7,372 nucleotides of DNA from contig JAZQFS010000014.1 of assembly GCA_045539625.1 (NCBI GenBank), positions 1 to 7,372 of the forward strand, written 5' to 3'. Positions 1-5,903 of the stretch are shown here, piece after piece. How positions within the stretch are numbered: the first letter of the stretch is position 1; each line of letters begins with the position of its first letter. Under the pieces are notes generated by a model. The model did no database searches. It was not told where the DNA came from and was given only the letters and a program-made list of their open reading frames with translations. The stretch is from UMGS1387 sp045539625 (GTDB taxonomy: Bacteria; Bacillota; Clostridia; Oscillospirales; CAG-382). The position numbers and the translations under genes were made by a program.

Positions 1-771
1 GTCAAAGCTTTTGAAAATCATGCCGTGACCGCCGTTTTTCTCAAAAAGGCATCTGTCGTCGCAAACCCATTTTCCGTTAATTTTGTTGTTATCGGGATAG
101 GAAATCAGCTCGCAGTATCCGCCCTCTTTGGAAAAGCTTGACCAAATCATAAGCAGCTTGCCATCGTCAGTTTTATACATAAACGGTCCGTCAGTAACAT
201 ACCAGCCGTCCTCACCGTTGCCTGTGTCCTTCACCGTTCTTACCCTTTTAAAAGACGATGCCTTGAACAGCAGAATAGGCTCACCTACACAAGCCGTCAG
301 GTCATCGGTAAGCTGCAAAGCATACATTTCGCCGTCCTTGCACTGCACCCATTCGTGGCAGAAAACAATGTAAGGAACGCCGTCCTCAACATATAAGGTT
401 CCGTCAAGACATTCCCACTCCGATGGGGTTACAGGACCGTCACTTATGGGAACAAAGGGACCCATGGGGCTGTCGGATTTTAAAATCTGTGTACCTCTGT
501 GTCTTGTCTCGCTGTTAAAGGAAGCAAAAAGATAGTATGAACCCTTATACTTATGTACTTCAGGTGCCCAGTAATGAAGATTTGACCAGAATGTACCGTC
601 ATTTTCAAAAATAGCTGTGGGCTGTGACCAGTTTTCAAGGTCATCGCTTACATAAACGTCAAAGCCCGATGCAGGTCCCCAGCAGGTTTCACCTCTTGAG
701 CCGTAAAGATAATATTTTCCGTCCTCGGGCAAAATAAAAGGATCTCTGATGTGAATATCGCAAAATTTCAT
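1..771 (-). CDS. GH43-type glycoside hydrolase (arabinofuranosidase/xylosidase-like), 3' end cut by the window
   Basis: The first 257 residues of a five-bladed beta-propeller glycosidase of the GH43 type, a family of inverting enzymes acting mostly on arabinose- and xylose-containing glycans. The N-terminal RDPF motif (Asp10) fits the catalytic base. YWAPEVHKYKGSYYLF (residues 68-82) is the typical second-blade motif, LDGTLYVEDG (122-131) supplies the likely pKa-modulating Asp123, and GGHGM near 247-251 carries a conserved propeller His. The usual EGP motif of the general acid reads TDGPFMYK (193-200) instead, so the acid may be Asp194 or Glu140 in HEW. The ATG at 771 follows a good ribosome binding site (AAAGGTGAG, plus-strand 776-784). 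There is no signal peptide, so it is probably cytoplasmic. It lies 35 bases after the metallo-hydrolase gene and is likely the third gene of that operon. Roughly 50 C-terminal residues should lie outside the window. The fold is secure; the substrate is not. Confidence 0.88.
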   Translation of the reverse strand, partial: MKFCDIHIRDPFILPEDGKYYLYGSRGETCWGPASGFDVYVSDDLENWSQPTAIFENDGTFWSNLHYWAPEVHKYKGSYYLFASFNSETRHRGTQILKSDSPMGPFVPISDGPVTPSEWECLDGTLYVEDGVPYIVFCHEWVQCKDGEMYALQLTDDLTACVGEPILLFKASSFKRVRTVKDTGNGEDGWYVTDGPFMYKTDDGKLLMIWSSFSKEGGYCELISYPDNNKINGKWVCDDRCLFEKNGGHGMIFKSFD

Positions 772-775
772 AAGT

Positions 776-784
776 CTCACCTTT
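776..784 (-). promoter_or_regulatory. Ribosome binding site of the GH43 gene
   Basis: On the minus strand this reads AAAGGTGAG and ends four bases before the ATG at 771. It sets the start of the GH43-type gene. Its good match suggests the gene can be translated independently of the damaged gene upstream. Confidence 0.7.
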
Positions 785-806
785 CTTATATTAATTTTAA
801 ATCATA

Positions 807-1666
807 CTACAGTTCTATTGTATTTGTTCCGTCCTTGGTTACATAATGCTGTTTAACGCCAAGAATATCCATCCATTTTCTTGTTACCGCAGTACCGTAC
901 ATTCTTAAACGTCCCATTTTTGTCAGCCTTTCGGCATCAGCCAAATACGAAGGTACCTCAACCTCATCGTAAAGCCAGTCGGCACAGCACCACATACAAG
1001 CTTTTGGCATAATTTCGGCGTAAACCTCCATTGAAACATTCATATGTCCGTGATGTGCCATTTGAACAATATCGCTCTTTAACAAATGACGTGATTCACG
1101 AAACAGTACATCTCCGCCGTCAGGCCCTAAATCTCCCAGAAACAACACCGAGGTTTCCGGAGTTATAACCTTAAATACAAGTGAGCTGTCATTCATAAGA
1201 TTGCTTGTAAGATGGCGGTGGTAGGAAAAAATAAAGTCAATTTTACACTCATCCACCCGGATGCTCTCGCCCTGATACGTCTTGTGAAGCTTATTGGACA
1301 GCAACGGCTTGATTTCTTCAAAAGCAGGCAAAATCTCATACAGCTCTCTTTTGAAATAATCAATATCAGGTATATAAACATCAGACGGAATTTCAAGGGG
1401 CGGAAAGTTATAATACACCTTTTCTATATCAAAATCCGCTCCGCAGTTTTTCTTATTTCATCCACAAAGCCGCTTATGTGGTCAATATGGGCATGGGTAA
1501 GAATCCACGCCGAAATATGCCTTCCCGCCACATATTCTTTTAAAAGCGGCATATCCTCGGGACGTCCTCCGTCAACGATTATCACGTTATCATTTTTTGT
1601 TACGATAACAAAGGACATCATAAACTTACTTGTTTCGGTAAGCTGATACATCGTTGTTTTTTTCAT
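807..1666 (-). pseudogene. ComEC-like metallo-beta-lactamase-fold hydrolase, split by a single frameshift
   Basis: Two adjacent reading frames (1666-1424, 80 residues; 1418-807, 203 residues) together form one MBL-fold metallo-hydrolase of about 286 residues. The first holds VDGG (31-34) and the zinc motif HAHIDH (58-63). The second holds the later ligands, LGDLGPDGGD (Asp near 179) and AHHGH (His near 205-208), in the spacing of the MBL domain related to the ComEC C-terminus. Neither piece has a complete metal site. Adding one A to the minus-strand A5 run (plus-strand 1447-1451) joins them through EIRK-NCGADFDIEKVYYNF. The ATG at 1666 has a strong GGAGGG site five bases upstream. The GTG at 1418 has no convincing site and is better read as an internal Val. 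The gene sits between the GH28-like and GH43 genes (31 and 35 base gaps). The substrate is unknown; a lactone or ester of a sugar derivative is only a guess. The shift could be a real mutation, a sequencing error, or slippage. Confidence 0.82.
1447..1451 (-). other. Frameshift site: A5 run (T5 on the plus strand) inside the MBL-fold gene
   Basis: On the minus strand the run lies in AGAAAAACTGCGG. In frame, it reads Arg-Lys-Thr and reaches a TAG at 1424. With six A residues it would read Arg-Lys-Asn-Cys-Gly-Ala-Asp and continue to the stop at 807. A -1 slip of the AAA codon back onto AAA gives the same product, but the site is not a full X-XXY-YYZ slippery heptamer because the next codon is ACT. 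Confidence 0.75.
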
Positions 1667-1671
1667 AATCT

Positions 1672-1677
1672 CCCTCC
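1672..1677 (-). promoter_or_regulatory. Ribosome binding site of the MBL-fold gene
   Basis: The minus strand reads GGAGGG five bases before the ATG at 1666, in the 31-base gap after the GH28-like gene. It fixes the start of the metallo-hydrolase and supports its being a formerly or currently expressed gene. Confidence 0.75.
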
Positions 1678-1697
1678 ACGATGCTCTGCAGATACAT

Positions 1698-3215
1698 TTA
1701 TTTAATTACAACAGCCTGTGTGTTGACAAAATTCACATCAAATGATGAAAAATCACTTTGCCTTTTGCCGTTAAGATAAAGTCCGTCAAACTCAACATCA
1801 TGAAATTCACAGCCGTCAATGGCAGAGTGTACGTTGATGTACGGACGCTGCTCCTCGGTGTCGGTGTACACCTTTATGTTCTTAAAACGAATGTTATATA
1901 TATTTCCCATTCCCGAATGATTATCGGGGTTATCAAGGGTTTTTCCGTCGGGCAGCGGCTTATTTCTGATTACGGCAAGATAATGTCGGCAAGGACTGAC
2001 GTAATCTTCAAACCTCATATCATCTGTATGCTGATAAACCTGAGCACGGGTATACTGCTGAAACTCTACGGAAATATTCTCATAGGTAATACCGAAAATT
2101 TCTGCAAGGTGGTCACTTGGAATTGCAAGAGCAGCATTTGAAACATGAATACAGCGGCAGTTTTTAAAAGTGACATTCTTTATCTGTCTGCAGTCAGTCT
2201 CAACGCCAAGCTCAAGAGTATATCCCCAGCCGCACCATAAAACGCAGTTATCAACCGTAATGTTTTCAATTGCCGAAGGATATCCGTAAATTCCTTTTAT
2301 TGTTATTGTATCGTCAAAAGAACGTACAAAGCTGTTTTTTATCGTAACGTTGCTTGAATTGACAATATCAATGCCGTCTGTGTTATACCGCCAATGCCCC
2401 ACAAGCTTAACACCGTCGATACTGACATTTTTGCAATAAAACATTGACAAAATCCACGTTGAGGAGTTAAGCATAATTATATCCTCAACCCGTATATTTT
2501 CACTGTTGTAGATACGCATTGTGCCCTTTGTGAAATTTTCATAGCAATGCTCAACGATTCTTTCCTCGTTTGAGTTATCAAGTATCCCTCCGCCGTAAAT
2601 TCTCACGTTTTTACAGCCCTCTGAGTAAAGTGAGCCGAAAACAATCGCTTCTCTGTCAATATAAACAGTATCATTGTCACGAAGAGTTATGCACCCCGGG
2701 AAATGAAGTCCCGGGCCAAAGTAATAGGTTGCTTTCTTTGCGTCGGGATACTCTTTTACGGCATTAAAGAAAATGTGCAGCACCCTATGCTCGCCAAAGG
2801 GCTCAAGAACATAGCTTCCCTGCTGTGTAAGGGTGAAGGTAATTTCATTGCCGCTTCGTACAAAATTTACGTCTTTATCAAGAGGTCGTATCACCGCCTT
2901 GTCAAAATCATCCTTAACCTTAACTGACAAGGTAACATCCTCATCCGCCTCAAAGAAAACAAAGGATGCAAGCTCTGTCTGGGACATGTCCCGCTGCTTT
3001 CCGGGCCATGTTCTGTTAAAGGGCTTTGCCGAAACACGGCAGGCTCTTACGGGGCACTCTTTTCCGTTTACGGTAACGGCATAATCATCGTTTTCAAACT
3101 CAAAACTTATCTGATTATCACGGGGAAAAAATGTACCGCTTTCCATTGGTCTGTAATACGCCAAAAGTCCTCTGTAAGCACTCTTGACAATCTTTGGAAT
3201 AATAAGCAATTTCAA
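1698..3215 (-). CDS. GH28-like (polygalacturonase-type) right-handed beta-helix glycosidase
   Basis: A protein of up to 505 residues with an N-terminal beta-rich region (about 30-150) and a parallel beta-helix from about 165 to 480, seen as recurring N-[IV]-x-[IV] coils such as KNVRIYGGG, ENIRVEDI, KNVSIDGV, SNVTIKNS and KNVTFKNC. It keeps the GH28 motifs NTDGID (278-283) and a DD pair in SFDDTITIK (Asp301, Asp302), which match the three catalytic Asp residues of polygalacturonases. The usual GHG motif appears as GWG (329-331), and the usual RIK site appears to read AIP (near 364-366). The protein may therefore not act on ordinary homogalacturonan. The start is unsure: TTG at 3215 directly follows an in-frame TGA; TTG at 3209 has a better-spaced GGTGA; ATG at 3146 (Met24) lies near where the recognisable N-terminal domain begins but lacks a ribosome binding site. 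No signal peptide is evident. It is the first gene of the GH28-MBL-GH43 operon. Confidence 0.85.
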   Translation of the reverse strand: MKLLIIPKIVKSAYRGLLAYYRPMESGTFFPRDNQISFEFENDDYAVTVNGKECPVRACRVSAKPFNRTWPGKQRDMSQTELASFVFFEADEDVTLSVKVKDDFDKAVIRPLDKDVNFVRSGNEITFTLTQQGSYVLEPFGEHRVLHIFFNAVKEYPDAKKATYYFGPGLHFPGCITLRDNDTVYIDREAIVFGSLYSEGCKNVRIYGGGILDNSNEERIVEHCYENFTKGTMRIYNSENIRVEDIIMLNSSTWILSMFYCKNVSIDGVKLVGHWRYNTDGIDIVNSSNVTIKNSFVRSFDDTITIKGIYGYPSAIENITVDNCVLWCGWGYTLELGVETDCRQIKNVTFKNCRCIHVSNAALAIPSDHLAEIFGITYENISVEFQQYTRAQVYQHTDDMRFEDYVSPCRHYLAVIRNKPLPDGKTLDNPDNHSGMGNIYNIRFKNIKVYTDTEEQRPYINVHSAIDGCEFHDVEFDGLYLNGKRQSDFSSFDVNFVNTQAVVIK

Positions 3216-3235
3216 TCACCATCCATTACTCTATT

Positions 3236-3263
3236 ATTTTAGCACAGCACAGCAAAAAGTCAA
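3236..3263 (-). promoter_or_regulatory. Sigma-A promoter of the GH28-MBL-GH43 operon
   Basis: The minus strand shows TTGACT (3263-3258), a 16-base spacer and TAAAAT (3241-3236). The spacer holds a short tandem repeat, GCTGTGCTGTGCT. The predicted transcript begins near 3229, leaving a leader of only about 14-20 bases before the TTG candidates, or about 80 bases before Met24. No clear cre-type operator was seen. Confidence 0.65.
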
Positions 3264-3306
3264 TATAATTTCGCAAAAATAGCCTTTTCTTTATTGGTTT
3301 AAGGTG

Positions 3307-3335
3307 TTGCATTTATATCATCAAAGGTGTATAAT
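3307..3335 (+). promoter_or_regulatory. Sigma-A promoter of the pyrophosphatase-like gene
   Basis: TTGCAT (3307-3312), a 17-base spacer and a perfect TATAAT (3330-3335) lie just upstream of the gene. Transcription probably starts near 3342, and GAGAGGTG (3343-3350) is the ribosome binding site, six bases before the ATG. The leader is therefore very short. AGGTGT occurs three times here (3302, 3325 and 3346). Confidence 0.75.
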
Positions 3336-3356
3336 ACTCTATGAGAGGTGTAAAAA

Positions 3357-3764
3357 ATGGACGAAAGATTTATACAGGGAAAAGAAAACATAATTTACCG
3401 CAACAAGCTGTTATGTAAGTATCTTGGAAAAAAGGTACACATAGGCATCGACCGACCGATAGGATACATTCACAAAAAAGAAAAGTACAGTCTTCACTAC
3501 GAAATTAACTACGGCTACATTCCCGATGTTCTCGGCGGTGACGGCGAAGAGCTTGACGTTTATCTTCTTGGAGTAGACACGCCTGTAGAGGAATACGACT
3601 GTGTGATTATAGGTGCGGTAAGACGGCGTGATGATATTGAGGACAAGCTTATAGGTGCACCCGAGGGCGCGAGCTTTACAAAAGAAGAAATCACAAGTGC
3701 AATTGAATTTCAGGAAAAATACTATGACAGCTTTGTCATAACAAGCCCAAGTGAAATAGTCTGA
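3357..3764 (+). CDS. Short family I inorganic pyrophosphatase-like protein
   Basis: A 135-residue soluble protein resembling family I inorganic pyrophosphatases, which split pyrophosphate into two phosphates with Mg2+. NYGYIPDVLGGDGEELDVYL (51-70) covers the family signature. Against the E. coli enzyme, Asp62 and Asp67 match Asp65 and Asp70, but the middle metal ligand (Asp67) is Glu64. DDIEDKLIGAP (92-102) fits the later Asp/Lys cluster, and EKYYD (120-124) the C-terminal Tyr region. The usual N-terminal catalytic Glu strand is not clear (KVHIGIDRPIG). At 135 residues it is shorter than the usual 170-180. Similar short proteins with DGEE, from memory, occur in Clostridia, so this looks like a subfamily rather than a truncation. 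The start is fixed by GAGAGGTG six bases upstream. It is a single-gene unit with its own promoter and terminator, opposite in strand to its neighbours, and is probably not functionally tied to the glycosidases. The fold is secure; pyrophosphatase activity is less so. Confidence 0.83.
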   Translation: MDERFIQGKENIIYRNKLLCKYLGKKVHIGIDRPIGYIHKKEKYSLHYEINYGYIPDVLGGDGEELDVYLLGVDTPVEEYDCVIIGAVRRRDDIEDKLIGAPEGASFTKEEITSAIEFQEKYYDSFVITSPSEIV

Positions 3765-3773
3765 AACAAAAAG

Positions 3774-3803
3774 CAGAGATGTCTCGATTAAGAAACACCT
3801 CTG
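3774..3803. terminator. Bidirectional intrinsic terminator between converging genes
   Basis: CAGAGATGTCTC (3774-3785) and GAAACACCTCTG (3792-3803) form a 12-position stem with two mismatches around the loop GATTAA. On the plus strand TTCTTTTT follows, ending the pyrophosphatase-like transcript. On the minus strand CTTTTTGTTT follows, ending the transcript of the gene finishing at 3810. One hairpin fills the 45-base gap and probably serves both directions. Confidence 0.75.
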
Positions 3804-3809
3804 TTCTTT

Positions 3810-5888
3810 TTATTCTGTTATATCAAGTATTTTACACTCTATTCCCTTGAAGGAAAGGCTGCATTTACCGCCATCTGACAGCATACTTCCCGTCAAAGCG
3901 TCCTTGATATGACGGTAAGATGAGGAAATTGTAACCTCACCCGCAAATTCAATGTTCATTGAACAGCATATTGCAAGTATTCTGCCCTCTGCCTTATATA
4001 TGCTTACCTTAACTTCGTCATTGTCGGAAAGTACAATGTCATTTCCGCCGTAGTACGACAACCACTGTGCCTTTTCCAGCGGAAACTCATCAAAGATTTT
4101 CCACAGCTTGCTAGTATATTCCAACGGTCCTGCTATATCAACGGGCTTTGGAATTGAGCCGTAAAGAAGTGCTATTGCAGCACCGCTTTGGTATTCCCAC
4201 ACACCCTCTCGTGAGTAGCAAAGCGTGTACATGGGAACACCTAAGTCACGAGCCGAAAACATTGCACGCATAAGGTTTTCAGGCACTCTTTTGACGTTGC
4301 CGTTTAAAAACTGAGACTGTACCGTCTCTCCTTCCCAAAGCGATGTACAGAAGCCTATGCAGGAAAGCGTATACACACCGTTGGTATGGAGGTTGATGAT
4401 AAGGTCATTTTCCGATGCATAAGCATACACTTTCTTAAAGAACTTTCTGATAGCATAATTCTGATATGTATAATGAACAAATCCATCCTCATCTTCCCAT
4501 CCGCAACCATGCTCGGTATTTGCACACTGACGTGCAGAGGAAATACTGTCAAAATAGAAGCCGTCAAAGCCAAAACGCTTGTGCAATGCAACAAGTCCCT
4601 CATAGAAATAGTCAAGAAAATCGCTGTTAAGACATGCTCTCAAATCTCTCTGATATGGAAATCTGTACCAGCTCCAAAGAACATTTCCTGACATACGCTT
4701 TTTTTCATCACGTATTATGCACATATCCCCGTATTTCTTGAAAAAGGGAGATACCGTTGCAATCTCATATCCGAAATACGGTACGACCTTTATACCTCGC
4801 TTATGACATTCTTCAATTATAAATTTAAGCCTTTTTGCCGTTTCCTCTGTAATTTCGGGGCTGTTCTGTATGTCGTTCCACTTTTCGTGAATGTACAGTG
4901 TATCAACACCAAGACGTTTAATTCTGTCAAATCCGATTTCATCTTTGCCGTCTATAACATTGCCGGAAAAGTACTCATCGTACATCATTTCACGGGGTAT
5001 TTTACAGTAGCAGTCCACGTGAAAATTCTTTTCGGTGAAAAGACGATTTTCAGGCAGTTTAACAGGTGTTACCTGCATGCCGAAGCGGTACTGAATAGGC
5101 ATTAAGTCACGGGAAAACCTATCGTCATTTCCTTTATCAAGCCAGTAGTCCGGCGTTCTGTCGAAAAATCTGATACGAAGAATTATTTCGTCTTCCCTGT
5201 TTTCAATTTCAAAAGCGGTATCGTTTCTTGTGAAATGGAAATTCTTGTCGCTGTCAAAGAAAAAGCCTATTCCTTTACTGTCGCCGTTAAGATAAATCTG
5301 TGCCTGAAAAGGTCCGTGAAGTCCGCTTTTCGGTATAACACCGTTTCTGTTGAAAACAATCGTATCAGGCACACTTGTGTCCTTTTCATCGGGATTATTA
5401 AATACAACGCCTCCAACGGGATTTACGTTAAAGTACTTTACTGCTTCCTTGCGAAGCGGCACTTCCATATAAAGAGTATCAAGATGAAAAGCAGTCGGGT
5501 CATACTTTTCAATTCCAAAGCACTCTGCAACAGTTCTGCCTTTTGGCATAACAGTCAGAGTTATTTCGTCACAGCCGTCATATTCCACAGTATGTGAAAC
5601 GTTTAAGATGGCAAAGCCTGCTTCATAAGTAGAAAAAACAGTTGCACTTTCACCGTCATCGGTGTCCTCCATTTTATAGCTGAGAGCCTTGCAGAACTCA
5701 TGCTGTTCTTCCCCGCTTTTTGCAACAAAGCGTATTGGTGAAGCAAGCAGTTCTTCTCCGTCGGAAATTATAGACGAAAACATTGTACTTTGTCCGTCAA
5801 GTGTATACTTTCGGTTCAGCACATTAATTTCATATCTGTCACCTGTTTTGACAGTTGTCACAGGTGTCCACGGTTTTGGTATACTCAT
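3810..5888 (-). CDS. DUF6067/GH123-like predicted glycoside hydrolase (TIM barrel)
   Basis: A 692-residue protein with three apparent parts: an N-terminal beta-sandwich (about 1-285), a (beta/alpha)8 barrel (about 290-600) and a C-terminal beta domain (about 605-692). Barrel strands are visible as GVDTLYIHEKW, GIKVVPYFGYEI, GFDGFYFDS (440-448) and DLIINLHTNGV. FDGFYFD, followed by a conserved CANTEHGCGWEDEDG stretch (455-469), resembles the DUF6067 group of predicted glycoside hydrolases. By analogy with clan-D-like barrels, Asp447 and the acidic residues of LWEGE (517-521) are candidate active-site residues, but the mechanism and substrate are unknown. The ATG at 5888 is chosen because AAAGGAGG lies seven bases upstream; an in-frame ATG at 5930 would overlap the upstream gene and lacks such a site. 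There is no signal peptide. It is the last gene of its operon, with a 13-base gap after the DUF5107 gene, and it ends at the shared terminator. GH123-like N-acetylhexosaminidase activity is a weaker alternative. Confidence 0.82.
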   Translation of the reverse strand: MSIPKPWTPVTTVKTGDRYEINVLNRKYTLDGQSTMFSSIISDGEELLASPIRFVAKSGEEQHEFCKALSYKMEDTDDGESATVFSTYEAGFAILNVSHTVEYDGCDEITLTVMPKGRTVAECFGIEKYDPTAFHLDTLYMEVPLRKEAVKYFNVNPVGGVVFNNPDEKDTSVPDTIVFNRNGVIPKSGLHGPFQAQIYLNGDSKGIGFFFDSDKNFHFTRNDTAFEIENREDEIILRIRFFDRTPDYWLDKGNDDRFSRDLMPIQYRFGMQVTPVKLPENRLFTEKNFHVDCYCKIPREMMYDEYFSGNVIDGKDEIGFDRIKRLGVDTLYIHEKWNDIQNSPEITEETAKRLKFIIEECHKRGIKVVPYFGYEIATVSPFFKKYGDMCIIRDEKKRMSGNVLWSWYRFPYQRDLRACLNSDFLDYFYEGLVALHKRFGFDGFYFDSISSARQCANTEHGCGWEDEDGFVHYTYQNYAIRKFFKKVYAYASENDLIINLHTNGVYTLSCIGFCTSLWEGETVQSQFLNGNVKRVPENLMRAMFSARDLGVPMYTLCYSREGVWEYQSGAAIALLYGSIPKPVDIAGPLEYTSKLWKIFDEFPLEKAQWLSYYGGNDIVLSDNDEVKVSIYKAEGRILAICCSMNIEFAGEVTISSSYRHIKDALTGSMLSDGGKCSLSFKGIECKILDITE

Positions 5889-5895
5889 ATAAATT

Positions 5896-5903
5896 CCTCC
5901 TTT
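5896..5903 (-). promoter_or_regulatory. Ribosome binding site of the DUF6067-like gene, overlapping the preceding stop codon
   Basis: The minus strand reads AAAGGAGG, nearly perfect, ending seven bases before the ATG at 5888. Its first bases fall within the TAA (5904-5902) that ends the DUF5107 gene. This arrangement favours translational coupling and decides the start at 5888. Confidence 0.8.

Noticed and set aside
128..373. An 81-codon plus-strand frame
   Set aside because: It is antisense to the GH43-type gene, low in recognisable protein features, and without a promoter or ribosome binding site.
1416..1418. GTG at 1418 as the start of an independent 203-residue protein
   Set aside because: It lacks a clear ribosome binding site and the MBL HxHxDH motif; the upstream codons in this frame continue the homologous-looking sequence.
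1212..1646. A 144-codon plus-strand frame across the MBL-fold gene
   Set aside because: It lies wholly antisense to the metallo-hydrolase motifs, has no recognisable domain, and shows no convincing ribosome binding site.
3242..3257. GCTGT tandem repeat as a possible microsatellite or phase-variable element
   Set aside because: Only about two and a half units are present, too few to infer length variation. It is noted only as the promoter spacer.
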